Source of the DNA: Cohnella sp. OV330
Lineage (GTDB): Bacteria; Bacillota; Bacilli; Paenibacillales; Paenibacillaceae
Length of the DNA stretch: 64,000 nt
NCBI RefSeq assembly: GCF_900112065.1
Contig: NZ_FOKE01000005.1
Coordinates: forward strand, 463,521-527,520
Direction: 5' to 3'
Within the stretch, counting starts at the first letter, position 1; every line of letters starts with the position of its first letter. The position numbers and the translations under genes were made by a program. Below, piece after piece: positions 25,685 to 34,673 of this stretch. The notes beneath the pieces were generated by a model, which was given only the letters and a program-made list of their open reading frames with translations, was not told the origin of the DNA and did not search any database.

Positions 25685-27226
25685 TCAGTGCCCGCCCGCC
25701 GCCATTTCCGGCTTTTCCCCTTTCGCGGGAATCTCGAGCTTCGAACGCCCCATGAAAAAGACGACGGCAAGCGCGAGGCCCGCGGGCACGAGCGACCAAA
25801 GGAACATGTGCGAGATCGAGGACGACAGCGCCTCTACGATTTTGTGCAGCGTATCCTCGGGAATATGGGCGCGATTTTCCGGCGTCAACGATTGACGAAT
25901 ATCGCCGAGCGCCGCGCCGGCGCCCTGTCCGTTGTCCGTGCCGGCGAACGCTTCCTTCATCTTGTCCGCGAGCGTGTTGCGCTGCATGATGCCGAAGACG
26001 GTCAGGCCTACCGTCATGCCGAGCGAACGCACGAACGACATCGTCGAGCTCGCCGAGCCGCGCTGATTGGCCCCGAAGCCGTGCATGCTGGCCATGCCGA
26101 GCACGGAGAACGAGAAGCCGACGCCGACGCCCGTGACGATCATGTACCAGACCAGCGTCGCCCTCGACGTGTCCGGCGTAATCGTCGACAGCAGCGCGGC
26201 CCCGATCACGAGGATGACGGCGGACAAGATCATGACATTTCGATAAGACGTCTTCATGGCCAGAAATGCGCCGATCTGGGAAGAAACGACCGAGCCGAGC
26301 GTCAGCGGGAGCAGGATGAGGCCCGAATTCGTCGCGGAGCCGCCGTTCACGCCCTGCACGAAGATCGGGATATACATGGCGAAGGTGATGAACGCCGCGC
26401 CGTAGAACAATCCCGCTACCGTGCTCGAAGCGAACAGCCGCTGCCTGAACATGCCGTACGAGATGATCGGATCCGCAGCCTTCGTCTCCGCATACAAGAA
26501 CACCGCGAACAGCACGAACGCCGCCGCGAACAGCGAGACGATCTGCGCCGAGTCCCACGCATACGTGCCTCCGCCCAGCTCCAGCGCGAACATGAGGCTG
26601 ACGACCGCGCCGACGAGCGTGGAGGCGCCCCACCAGTCGATGCGTTGTTTCAGATGAACGCGGGATTCCTTGTAGCCGAAGACGATCAGCGCCAGCGCGA
26701 CTAGCCCCAGCGGGAGATTGATGTAGAAAATCCAGCGCCAGTGGACATGGTCGGTAATATAGGCGCCTAGGAGCGGCCCGGCCAGGCTGGAGGTGCCGAA
26801 TACGGCGCCGAAGATGCCCGACATGCCGCCGCGCTTTTCGACCGGAATGACGTCGAACAGGATCGTGAAGGCGATCGGTACGAGCGCACCGCCCCCGATG
26901 CCCTGGATGGCGCGATAGATCGACAGCTCGGTAATGCTGGTCGCCGTCCCGCACAGGATTGAACCGAGCAGGAACATGATCATGCCGAAAATGAAAAACC
27001 GCTTGCGGCCGTACATGTCGGACAGCTTGCCGAAGATCGGCATGCCGGCCATTTCCGTGACGAGGTACGCCGAGGTGACCCAGACGATCTTGTCGTAGTC
27101 TCCGAGCTCGGAGACGATCGTCGCCATGGCGGTACCGACGATCGTGTTGTCGATGGCCGCCACGAAGATGCCGAGCATCAGTCCGGCAAGAACGATGCCC
27201 AGCTTGTTGCTTTGCGAAGCGCTCAT
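25685..27226 (-). CDS. DHA2-family MFS drug exporter (second copy)
   Basis: 513-residue 14-helix exporter. Motif D1 is IDNTIVGTAMATI, motif A is GKLSDMYGRKRFF. It is clearly diverged from its downstream neighbour, so this is not a recent duplication. The ATG at 27226 has GGGAGG 7 bases upstream; the frame stays open another 200 codons but that part lies over the bactofilin gene and is a shadow. Follows the bactofilin operon by 32 bases and could be cotranscribed with it. Confidence 0.9.
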   Translation of the reverse strand: MSASQSNKLGIVLAGLMLGIFVAAIDNTIVGTAMATIVSELGDYDKIVWVTSAYLVTEMAGMPIFGKLSDMYGRKRFFIFGMIMFLLGSILCGTATSITELSIYRAIQGIGGGALVPIAFTILFDVIPVEKRGGMSGIFGAVFGTSSLAGPLLGAYITDHVHWRWIFYINLPLGLVALALIVFGYKESRVHLKQRIDWWGASTLVGAVVSLMFALELGGGTYAWDSAQIVSLFAAAFVLFAVFLYAETKAADPIISYGMFRQRLFASSTVAGLFYGAAFITFAMYIPIFVQGVNGGSATNSGLILLPLTLGSVVSSQIGAFLAMKTSYRNVMILSAVILVIGAALLSTITPDTSRATLVWYMIVTGVGVGFSFSVLGMASMHGFGANQRGSASSTMSFVRSLGMTVGLTVFGIMQRNTLADKMKEAFAGTDNGQGAGAALGDIRQSLTPENRAHIPEDTLHKIVEALSSSISHMFLWSLVPAGLALAVVFFMGRSKLEIPAKGEKPEMAAGGH

Positions 27227-27258
27227 GATTAAACCTCCCGTAAACGATAAGTATCGAT

Positions 27259-27930
27259 TTAAATGCGTACGCGCTGACCGACCTTGGCGCGCGAGTCTAC
27301 GCGCAGCTCGCGCCGGTATTCGACGCGTCCGATCGTGCAGCCGGGACCGATGACGACATCCCCGCCCCTTACGACATCGGCTTCCGTGTATTGGAGCTCC
27401 ACCTGGTCGCCTTCGATCGTGCCCGCCTTCAGCGAAGCGGCTCCCGCAGGCGACACCAGGTTTTTGAGAGCGCTCATCCGGCTTCGCCGTACGCGAAGCT
27501 TGCCGCCCCCTAGCTCGCCTACGGAGCTGGGACCGTACAGACCGAGCTCCAGCCGCTCGGCGCTGAGCAGTCCGCCGCAGACGATGGCGCCGCGCAGCGC
27601 AGCCTCGCCGAGCTCCGCGTCGCCATCCACGGCGAGCTGGCCGTAGAGCTTCACCTTTTCGCCGCGCAAATTGCCCTTCACCTTTAATTCGCCCGTGCCG
27701 CCGATTTCTCCGCTCGCAAGGTTTGACTCGACGCCGCAAGTGCCGGTGAGCTTCACCGCTGCCGCCGTCAATGCGCCGCGTATCACGACGCTGCCGGTGC
27801 AAGCCAGCTTGCTGCAGTCCACGTCTCCGCGGAACTCGCACTCGCCCGTGACCTTCACTTGGCCGAAGACGCCTCCGTTCGAGGAGCTCGTGCCGACCAT
27901 TTTTAATGCGGGCCGCTTCGGATTAACCAT
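27259..27930 (-). CDS. Bactofilin-family polymer-forming protein (YhbF-like)
   Basis: 223-residue protein built from short beta-helix turns rich in G, V and alternating E/K (GQVKVTGECEFRGDVDC, then GALTAAAVKLTG, GELKVKGNLRGEKVKLYG). Bactofilins form membrane-associated filaments without nucleotide. It overlaps the upstream bactofilin gene by 8 bases and is the third gene of the yhbD-yhbE-yhbF-like operon. Like its partner it is a two-repeat, large form with a non-repetitive middle region (about residues 130-175). Confidence 0.85.
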   Translation of the reverse strand: MVNPKRPALKMVGTSSSNGGVFGQVKVTGECEFRGDVDCSKLACTGSVVIRGALTAAAVKLTGTCGVESNLASGEIGGTGELKVKGNLRGEKVKLYGQLAVDGDAELGEAALRGAIVCGGLLSAERLELGLYGPSSVGELGGGKLRVRRSRMSALKNLVSPAGAASLKAGTIEGDQVELQYTEADVVRGGDVVIGPGCTIGRVEYRRELRVDSRAKVGQRVRI

Positions 27931-28609
27931 TTGTTTTCGCCTCCTCGCCGATTCGGGCCGACGGATGCTTGCGAAGCTCGGTCCGGTACTCCACGCGATC
28001 GATGACGCAGCCTTCGCCGATCGCCACCCGATCTCCCCGCACGACTTTTACCGTCGCATGATCCAGTTCGATGACGTCGCCTTCGATAAGATCGACGATG
28101 AGCTCCTGCGCAAAGCTCGGCAGCATCCGCTGCCAAATCGATTGCCAAGCGCCGGTACGTCCTTTGCCGATGCGGATCGACTCGCCGCCGATCTCCTTCG
28201 CGGCGCCTCTGCCCTGCAGCTTCAAATCGATCCTGCCTGCGTTGAGCAGCCCGCCGATCTTGAAGGCGCCTTCCCCTTCGATCACGTCCACTTCGCAATC
28301 CTCTCCGACGGTCAGCATGCCGTTCAAACGCACCCGCTGCCCCGAATAAGCGCCCTTAACGGTGATCACGCCGTCGATCGCGGCCGTACCGGCCCTTATG
28401 CCGCCCGAGACGTCAAGCGTGCCGTCGAGGTCCAGATCGTTTGCCGTCAAGTGACCCTCTACGCGGATGCGGCCGTCCGCGTCGATCAGCTGCGCTTCGA
28501 TATCGGTCGCCACCTTGCAGACGCCGTTTAGCGCCACGTTCTTGTAGACACCGCCCGCCGCCGTACCGATGCCGTCCATTTTCAAATCGCCGATAATCTC
28601 GCCTGCCAT
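27923..28609 (-). CDS. Bactofilin-family polymer-forming protein (YhbE-like)
   Basis: 228 residues with beta-helix repeats at both ends (GEIIGDLKMDGIGTAAGG, GAYSGQRVRLNGMLTVG, then VKVVRGDRVAIGEGC) and a charged middle section that includes an amphipathic helix. Homologous to the following gene; the two may co-polymerise, as reported for the paired bactofilins of B. subtilis needed for motility. Seventeen bases after the yhbD-like gene. Confidence 0.85.
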   Translation of the reverse strand: MAGEIIGDLKMDGIGTAAGGVYKNVALNGVCKVATDIEAQLIDADGRIRVEGHLTANDLDLDGTLDVSGGIRAGTAAIDGVITVKGAYSGQRVRLNGMLTVGEDCEVDVIEGEGAFKIGGLLNAGRIDLKLQGRGAAKEIGGESIRIGKGRTGAWQSIWQRMLPSFAQELIVDLIEGDVIELDHATVKVVRGDRVAIGEGCVIDRVEYRTELRKHPSARIGEEAKTNG

Positions 28610-28626
28610 CGTTTCTCATCCTCTCC

Positions 28627-29256
28627 TTAGTTCAGCTTGCTCCTCAACTGCTCCGCGATCTCCGCCATCTGCAACCTGGCAACGATCTTGACGCCGGCAT
28701 CGAAGTGCAGCGCAGATGGCGCCGCGGCGAGAGCGAACATCGACACGCCCATCTTCCGCATGAATAGCACCTCGCACGGCTTGCCTTCGTAACGTGGAAA
28801 GTGGTCGCGCAGCGTCTCCATCAGCAAGCCGCTCTCCTCAAGGCTGATCTCTCCATCGGACAGCAGCTGATCCGTTGCGTACAAAAACAGCAACTGCGCA
28901 AACGAGTACGCTTCCTCGCCGTTCAGCTGCGCCGGCGAGCTATGCCGGTTGATCGAAACTTCCGAAACAATGTTACGTTCTATTAACTCGCGTTTGGATA
29001 ACGATAGATCGGTTTGAAAAGGAGACAGCTTGTCGGCCAATTCATCCAACGACAAATCTTCCTTCATATTCATGATTCGATCGATTCGCGCCAGTATCAT
29101 ATCCTTCGGGAAAAACGTCTCCTGCCCCGTGAACGTAGACTTGCGGATGAACCATTCCTCGGGAATCAGCTGCTTGCGCTTCCAGCGATACAACTGGCCG
29201 TAGGAGATGCCCATAAGCTCCAGCAGGTCTTTTTTGGAGATCAATTCGCGCTCCAT
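28627..29256 (-). CDS. YhbD-family protein with MerR-like helix-turn-helix
   Basis: 209 residues. The N-terminus (LISKKDLLELMGISYGQLYRW, about residues 4-24) is a MerR-type winged-helix opening, and KDMILARIDRIMNMKEDLSLDEL continues the pattern. The C-terminal half is helical and unassigned. The order with the two bactofilin genes matches B. subtilis yhbD-yhbE-yhbF. The ATG at 29256 has GGAGGTG at ideal spacing; the GTG three codons earlier lies inside that ribosome binding site, so it is not the start. It may autoregulate through the inverted repeat just upstream. Confidence 0.85.
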   Translation of the reverse strand: MERELISKKDLLELMGISYGQLYRWKRKQLIPEEWFIRKSTFTGQETFFPKDMILARIDRIMNMKEDLSLDELADKLSPFQTDLSLSKRELIERNIVSEVSINRHSSPAQLNGEEAYSFAQLLFLYATDQLLSDGEISLEESGLLMETLRDHFPRYEGKPCEVLFMRKMGVSMFALAAAPSALHFDAGVKIVARLQMAEIAEQLRSKLN

Positions 29257-29272
29257 GTTCCTCACCTCCGAG

Positions 29273-29304
29273 AACAGTGTAACATAACACTGTTACGTTG
29301 TAAA
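29273..29304 (-). promoter_or_regulatory. Inverted repeat and possible promoter before the yhbD-like gene
   Basis: AACAGTGT (29273-29280) and ACACTGTT (29287-29294) form an 8-bp inverted repeat with a 6-bp spacer. On the minus strand TTTACA (29304-29299), 17 bp, TACACT (29281-29276) could be a promoter covering it, though the leader would then be only about 13 bases. The repeat is clear; the promoter boxes are weak. Confidence 0.45.
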
Positions 29305-29455
29305 CGAGCGTGAATGAGCGAGCTGCGAATTTAATTGTAATAGGCGCGTTGGAAATGCGCTTCCGTCTGAGGTAGCTTAACGGTCTCGGTCTCTGGACCG
29401 AGCGTAAGGCATTCGGAGGTTGCGCGAGAAAAGCGTGTACCGGGGCACGCCCAAA

Positions 29456-29486
29456 ATAAAAAGCCGACTCATTTTGAAGTCGACTT
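29456..29486 (-). terminator. Terminator after the 608-residue FAD oxidoreductase gene
   Basis: AAGCCGACT (29461-29469) / AGTCGACTT (29478-29486) with one mismatch; on the minus strand a T-rich run (TTTTTATTTTG) follows. Lies 65 bases after the stop. The rest of the gap to the yhbD promoter (29305-29455) shows only short GC hairpins and no gene. Confidence 0.75.
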
Positions 29487-29551
29487 AGATCCTTACCATC
29501 GATATTTACAATTACCGGCGAGGCTGGCGCACGGCCAGCGTTTGCTATTTT

Positions 29552-31378
29552 TTATTCATAACAACGTATCTCGAATAATCGGGCATGGTCCAGCCCATTC
29601 GTGCCGTCGATATCCACGCGCAGTTTTATCACATTCTCCCGATTCACTTTTCGGACCATTTGCCGCAGGTAGTTATTATGGACTGAAAACAACAGCTCGT
29701 CTTGAGATTCAGGGTCGGCGTAGCCCGCCGTCACACGAAAGTCCTTGATCGTCTCCGGCTGCGGCCCCCATTCCATCGTATTCAACACTTCATCGGAATG
29801 GGTCAGGGTCAGTCTGCGATGCATGCCTGTGTCGAAGACGAACACGATCTCGCTGATCGACACTGGCGCCGGCCACTCCAGTTCGATCCAAGGCGCCGGG
29901 TCGCCGGGCTGCGACATCCAGCGGTGCGTTCCGGGGACGGTCAGTTCCGGTCTGGCGCCACCGGGTCCATGCATCGATCGGGTATAGCCGTCGGTTAAGT
30001 TTGCGGCTCGGCCTTCCGGCTGTTCGGAAGAAGCGCGAATGACCGCACTTGACGCCAAGTTATCCTTAGCCGACGCGATACCCGGTAAATAGGCATCCTG
30101 TTTCAAAAGCTGCCGTTGAACGTTCTGAATGAACGCCATGTTGGAAAGCGCATCGTTAAGCGTTAACCCGGATTGAACGATTAAAGCAGCAGCCGTGCCC
30201 GCGCCTTGTCCCATGGCGGCGCAGGTCCCCATCACGCGCGTACTGGAGAAAGCGATATGCGATGCCGAGATGTTTCGTCCGGCGAACATGAGATTTTCAA
30301 CGTTTGCGCTTATCAGCGCTCTAAGCGGGATGCCGTACACATACTGGCTGAACGGTTGATGAGCCGGATTCAGCTCGGTTGCATCGATGCCTTGGGGCGG
30401 ATGCGTGTCCATCGGCCATCCGCCGTATGCAATGACATCGTCAAAGTGACGCGCTTGTTCCAGATCCGCCTGAGTAAGCAAGTATTTTCCGATAAAACGG
30501 CGCGACTCCCTTTTGCCCGGAACGAACCCGAACCAGTCCAGCGCCCAATTGTCCGATTCGGGATGATTGCCGCTGTTCTTGATATGATCCCAGACGCCCA
30601 GCATAATCGCCAGCAGTTCGTCCCGAATCGTCTCGTTATCGGCTATCGTGTCCATCATGCCGCCGAATTCGACCCACCAATAGCCGTATTCCCAGGTAGC
30701 GTGGTTACGAAACTTCAGATCGTCTTCCGAAAATTTACGCGCCCAAGCGGGCGGTATGAATCGCATAGGCCGCCCGGTATCCCGGGTGGTGAACAAAAGC
30801 GACGATCCCTGTCGATACGAATCCCCGTTCTCGCCGGCGAGTGTCTCCCCATACTCGCTGGCCGCCTCGCGCCCTGTCTTAAATAAGGCGCCCGCTTCCA
30901 TACCTAGCCGTCCGTCCCCTGTGCAATCCATATACACTTTCGCATGGATCCGGAACCGGTGCTCCGTGCTCTCTCGAACCGCCAGAACGGATACAATCCT
31001 TTCCTCCTTCACCTCCGCTTCAATCACCGTCGTGTTCAGCAATAACGTCAGATTCGGCTCGGCCCTGCATTTCTCGTAAAGGATCAAGTCGAACATCGAA
31101 GCGCTCCGCTGGGGATTGCGAACAGCGTTTTCCAGTAGGATTTCCTCAATAATTCCGCCTTCGCGCGCTTCCGTTTCAAGCTCCTTTCTCCGTTTGGAGT
31201 TAGCCGCCCCGACGATATGCATCCGTATTTCGGAAGAAGCGTTTCCCCCTAGCACAGGCCGATCTTGGCAGAGCACGACCTTGGCACCGTTGCGGGCGGC
31301 TGCAACCGCTGCCGACACGCCCGAGATTCCTCCCCCGGCTACTAAAATGTCAGCCTCCAATGTCTGATTCGCCACCAA
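29552..31378 (-). CDS. FAD-dependent oxidoreductase with C-terminal beta-sandwich domain
   Basis: 608-residue flavoprotein of the FAD_oxidored family (PF12831 type). FAD-binding loop [21 protein letters not shown] (residues 11-31 region), then the conserved [31 protein letters not shown] (about residue 150-164), and the C-terminal flavin segment [20 protein letters not shown] (about 365-384). The last about 150 residues (from [22 protein letters not shown]) look like an F5/8 or similar carbohydrate-binding beta-sandwich. No signal peptide. It pairs with the next oxidoreductase gene and lies divergent from a LacI regulator, so a sugar or polysaccharide-derived substrate is likely. Confidence 0.82.
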   Translation of the reverse strand: MVANQTLEADILVAGGGISGVSAAVAAARNGAKVVLCQDRPVLGGNASSEIRMHIVGAANSKRRKELETEAREGGIIEEILLENAVRNPQRSASMFDLILYEKCRAEPNLTLLLNTTVIEAEVKEERIVSVLAVRESTEHRFRIHAKVYMDCTGDGRLGMEAGALFKTGREAASEYGETLAGENGDSYRQGSSLLFTTRDTGRPMRFIPPAWARKFSEDDLKFRNHATWEYGYWWVEFGGMMDTIADNETIRDELLAIMLGVWDHIKNSGNHPESDNWALDWFGFVPGKRESRRFIGKYLLTQADLEQARHFDDVIAYGGWPMDTHPPQGIDATELNPAHQPFSQYVYGIPLRALISANVENLMFAGRNISASHIAFSSTRVMGTCAAMGQGAGTAAALIVQSGLTLNDALSNMAFIQNVQRQLLKQDAYLPGIASAKDNLASSAVIRASSEQPEGRAANLTDGYTRSMHGPGGARPELTVPGTHRWMSQPGDPAPWIELEWPAPVSISEIVFVFDTGMHRRLTLTHSDEVLNTMEWGPQPETIKDFRVTAGYADPESQDELLFSVHNNYLRQMVRKVNRENVIKLRVDIDGTNGLDHARLFEIRCYE

Positions 31379-31436
31379 AAGAAGATACCTCCGTTATGAT
31401 CGAGTTTCAGTACAGAACGGCTTTCATCGCCTATCT

Positions 31437-32789
31437 TCAGCCGTAACGTCCGTTGATCGTCTCTCCCAGCCAGGCTCCCTGACGGACAAGCCTGCGCTGC
31501 AAAGTCTCGATATCGATGGCGCGCGTCTCGCGCAAGCCCTGTTCGGCCAGAATCGCCGCTGCAGTGCCGGCGGCTTCGCCCATGGCGAAGCAATTCGGCA
31601 TGACCCGGGTGGAGCCTTGGGTCGCCCGGTCGGTCGAGATCGCCCTGCCCGCTACGATGACATTGTCGATGCCGACCGGCAGCAGCGCACGATAGGGGAT
31701 GCCGTGCGACTCTCCGGGCGGCAGATGGACCATCGTCATGCCGCTCGTCGGCTTCGCCATATGAATATCGATGAAATACGCGTTGCGCGCGATGTCGTCC
31801 GGGAACGAACGACATTTGAGAAAATCGTCTGCGGTGACGATGTAATCGCCGACGATCCGGCGAGTCTCCCGGATGCCGATCTGCTCTCCCGTCAGTGTGA
31901 GAAAGGCATTCTCGAAGCCCGGGATCGATTCCCGTAGCCATGCCGTGATGTGCTCTACGAGCGCGCGGCCTTCAATCGCGCCGCGCGTGAGGTCGTCCGC
32001 GTTCGAGCCGTCGATCCCGAAGACGTGCCCGAAGTTAAATCCCGCCGTATGGTCGTTCAGCCAAGAGATGCCGGCCCAATCTCTCGCCACGCGCAGCCTC
32101 CCTTTGCTTTTCGCCTTGTTGATCGCATGCTTCAGGTCGCTGCCGTGGATATCGGCGCCGGCGATAAATTTTTTCCGGTCCAGGTTGTTGAGGACAAAGC
32201 ACATCGTGCCCGGCTGGAGCTCGCCGTCGTCCCCGCCTTTGACCAACCGCCCTCCCGCCAGATGCGTAAGGTCGGCATCGCTCGTCGCGTCAATAAAGAG
32301 CGAAGCCTTGACCGCTTGCGTCCCGGATTTGTTGTGAATGACGACTGCCTCGACCATGCCGTCTTGCTGAAGAACGTGTCCGACGAACGTATGGTACAGC
32401 ACTTTGACGCCGGCCTCCGCCATTTTATGGTCCAACAAACGTTTTAACACTTCCGCGTCAATCGGCACCCAATCGAGCTCTTCCCGCCATTCCTCCTGGA
32501 ACGAAGCCTCCATCTTCTGCTTCATATCGTCGAGGATCTCCAGGCCGATGCCTCGGATCACCGGTTTGACATGATCGGTATACGGACAAAAGGCGGGAAC
32601 CTGCGACACCGTCGCCATGCCGCCCAGATATCCTCTTTGCTCGATGAGCAGCACGGATGCCCCGTTCCTGGCAGCGGCGAGCGCGGCGCCGACTCCGGCC
32701 GGACCGCCTCCGGCCACGACGACATCCACATTCGCGTAGACGGATAATTCGCGCGCCGGCAAGAGAAGCGTTTGTACGGGATCGGTCAA
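31437..32789 (-). CDS. FAD-dependent oxidoreductase (FAD_oxidored family)
   Basis: 450-residue flavoprotein related to its downstream neighbour but without the C-terminal sandwich. FAD loop VVVAGGGPAGVGAALAAARNG, then YLGGMATVSQVPAF, FIDATSDADLTHLAGG (about residue 185) and the end motif NVIVAGRAISTDRATQGSTR (about 378-397). The longest frame opens with ATGGAGGTG, but GGAGGTG in it is the ribosome binding site for the TTG at 32789 (six-base spacing), which I take as the start. First gene of the pair; regulated probably by the divergent LacI protein. Confidence 0.82.
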   Translation of the reverse strand: MTDPVQTLLLPARELSVYANVDVVVAGGGPAGVGAALAAARNGASVLLIEQRGYLGGMATVSQVPAFCPYTDHVKPVIRGIGLEILDDMKQKMEASFQEEWREELDWVPIDAEVLKRLLDHKMAEAGVKVLYHTFVGHVLQQDGMVEAVVIHNKSGTQAVKASLFIDATSDADLTHLAGGRLVKGGDDGELQPGTMCFVLNNLDRKKFIAGADIHGSDLKHAINKAKSKGRLRVARDWAGISWLNDHTAGFNFGHVFGIDGSNADDLTRGAIEGRALVEHITAWLRESIPGFENAFLTLTGEQIGIRETRRIVGDYIVTADDFLKCRSFPDDIARNAYFIDIHMAKPTSGMTMVHLPPGESHGIPYRALLPVGIDNVIVAGRAISTDRATQGSTRVMPNCFAMGEAAGTAAAILAEQGLRETRAIDIETLQRRLVRQGAWLGETINGRYG

Positions 32790-32835
32790 TGGAAACACCT
32801 CCATGAATTTGTTTTCATTGTACCGCCATCAAAGC

Positions 32836-32876
32836 TTCATTTTTAGTTTCATTTTTGTTTCACTTTTCCCTATAAT
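32836..32876 (+). promoter_or_regulatory. LacI-gene promoter region with three direct repeats
   Basis: TATAAT (32871-32876) lies 34 bases before the LacI-family start. Upstream, TTCATTTTT, TTTCATTTTT and TTTCACTTTT repeat with steps of 12 and 11 bases (from 32836 to about 32867), i.e. one helical turn. The -35 is poor. The repeats may be operator or activator contacts for this divergent region. Confidence 0.45.
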
Positions 32877-32910
32877 GTAAGCAGAAGAAGCGAATGCGAG
32901 GAATTTCATC

Positions 32911-33954
32911 ATGCCGAATAAGAAGAAGATCACGCTGCAAACGATAGCCGATCAAATGGGGCTGACCGTCCATACGGTATCCAAGGCGCTTCGCGGCTTG
33001 CCGGGCATGTCCGAAGAGACGCGCAGCGAAGTGATCGGACTGGCTGCCCGACTGGGATACCGGACGAAGGAACAAGAGCGGGGCATGGCGGTGGAGCGAA
33101 TTCCGATTTATTCCTCGAAGCCCCGGAGATTCGCGTTTATCGTCCCTCATGAGGGACTTGTCTTTATTCATCAGAAGTTATATGAAGGGGTCCAATCGAG
33201 GCTGGCGGCGTTCGGTCATAAGCTCGAGATGCTGTTTGCGCCGCCGGGCCAAGGATCCGAGGCGGCATTCGATGATTGGGCGGACACAAATGGCCTGCAT
33301 TATACAGACGGTCTTTTTCTAACTCCGATGATCGCCGCAAAAATCGAAGAACAATTGTTACGCTTGCCTGTAACCAAAATATTGCTCAACTATCCGCCGC
33401 CCGCCGCCCAAGTGGACAGCTTGATCTGGGACGTCTCCTCCGCCGTTCATCAATCCGTGCGATACCTGCTGGATCGGGGACACCGGCGGATTCTGTATAT
33501 CGGAGACATTCGTTTGCATCGAGGCTTTCGCCTGCGTTGGCAAGCATTCCAGGAAGCGATGAATTCGGCCGGATTGTCCGCGGAAGAAGACCGCCACCTG
33601 ACCCGGGCCGGATCGAAGGAATGGTATACCGCCATGCTGTCGAATCTGCTCATACGGGAGAAGCCAACCGCGATTCTCTCCGGCCTTGAGCAGGATCTGG
33701 CCTGGGTGTATTACGGATGCAGCCTGCTGGGCCGCCACATTCCAAGCGACTATTCCCTGATCGGCCTGGAGCATGCGCCGAATGCGCACCTGCCGGATTT
33801 GACCAGACCTGAGCTGCCTGTCAAGGAAGTTGGCGTTCGCGGAGCGGATCGCATGCTGTGGAGACTATCCAATCCGAATCTTCCCTACGAGCATATCCGG
33901 CTCCAAGGCGGATTCCACAGAGGGTCGACGGTATTGGAGGCTCCTGCTGAATGA
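32911..33954 (+). CDS. LacI-family transcriptional regulator
   Basis: 347-residue repressor. The N-terminal helix-turn-helix ITLQTIADQMGLTVHTVSKALRGLPGMSEETR (about residues 7-38) is typical, followed by a periplasmic-binding-protein-like ligand domain (FIVPHEGLVFIHQKLYEGV ..., DRGHRRILYIGD, DYSLIGLEHAP). Divergent from the FAD oxidoreductase pair, which it probably controls in response to a sugar. The variant VHTVSKAL replaces the usual xxTVSRAL. Confidence 0.9.
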   Translation: MPNKKKITLQTIADQMGLTVHTVSKALRGLPGMSEETRSEVIGLAARLGYRTKEQERGMAVERIPIYSSKPRRFAFIVPHEGLVFIHQKLYEGVQSRLAAFGHKLEMLFAPPGQGSEAAFDDWADTNGLHYTDGLFLTPMIAAKIEEQLLRLPVTKILLNYPPPAAQVDSLIWDVSSAVHQSVRYLLDRGHRRILYIGDIRLHRGFRLRWQAFQEAMNSAGLSAEEDRHLTRAGSKEWYTAMLSNLLIREKPTAILSGLEQDLAWVYYGCSLLGRHIPSDYSLIGLEHAPNAHLPDLTRPELPVKEVGVRGADRMLWRLSNPNLPYEHIRLQGGFHRGSTVLEAPAE

Positions 33955-33972
33955 GATCGTATAAGCCGGCCT

Positions 33973-34647
33973 TCACAGCGCGATTTTCTCATACACCTGC
34001 CAGTCCAGCTCTATCGTTGCCTGCTTAAGCTGCTCGTCGATCCATCTCTCATAATTCGTTTCGCCCTTTTGCTCCAGCAGCCGCTGCTTGAGGGCGAGAA
34101 CCGCGTTTGCGACGACATATTGGTAATAAGCCGATTCGCTTAATTCGCGAGGACCGAAGATGACCTGGCCGGCGGCAACCCGCCTGGCGCGTTCCCGGTT
34201 CTCAGTCTCCCACGCTTGGAGAAAGGCGTCATAACCGACTGCGGCATGAAGTCCCGCCTCAACGGCTGCTTGTTCGCGAATCCGATCTTCCTCCAGGAGA
34301 CGCAGCGTCGCTTCCTTCAGCCTCTCAAGCGATGATTTTCCGCCGCAGGATGCGCTCCAAAATTTCGGTTCGTTGGGATCCAGGCCGTAAGTCTGCTGGC
34401 AGTACGTCATCATCTCCCCGCGCAGCCTCGGCATCCGGGCTTTAAACTCCTTCAGTGTCACAGCCTCGCCGTTCACCAGCGCCACCACTGCATGACCATT
34501 CGTTGGCTGAGCGTGCCCTGCAATCCTGTTTGGAGAGGAAGCGGGCAACGATCCGAACGATCCTGAAGCCAAGCACACAAGCGTGAGCGCTGCGATTAAT
34601 CCCGCTATCTGAAATACATAAGGTCTTCTCCGATCGGTCCTGACCAT
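33973..34647 (-). CDS. Membrane-anchored SurA-N-like protein without PPIase domain
   Basis: 224 residues. A signal anchor (VFQIAGLIAALTLVCLASG) is followed by a SurA/PrsA N-terminal-like helical domain (VVALVNGEAVTLKEFKARM, about residues 54-72, then Y..LQAWETENRERARR). The parvulin domain found in PrsA is missing, and it stops at 224 residues. ATG at 34647 has GGAGGGG 7 bases upstream; a longer frame overlaps the previous gene and is rejected. It follows the secreted beta-helix enzyme by 26 bases, so it may be its dedicated folding factor. Confidence 0.72.
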   Translation of the reverse strand: MVRTDRRRPYVFQIAGLIAALTLVCLASGSFGSLPASSPNRIAGHAQPTNGHAVVALVNGEAVTLKEFKARMPRLRGEMMTYCQQTYGLDPNEPKFWSASCGGKSSLERLKEATLRLLEEDRIREQAAVEAGLHAAVGYDAFLQAWETENRERARRVAAGQVIFGPRELSESAYYQYVVANAVLALKQRLLEQKGETNYERWIDEQLKQATIELDWQVYEKIAL

Positions 34648-34673
34648 CGCCGCTTCCCCTCCTTGGATTCGCA

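Noticed and set aside
25685..27841. N-terminal extension of the second DHA2 exporter to 718 residues
   Set aside because: The extra 200 residues are Arg/Gly-rich and antisense-like over the bactofilin gene; a strong ribosome binding site marks the ATG at 27226.
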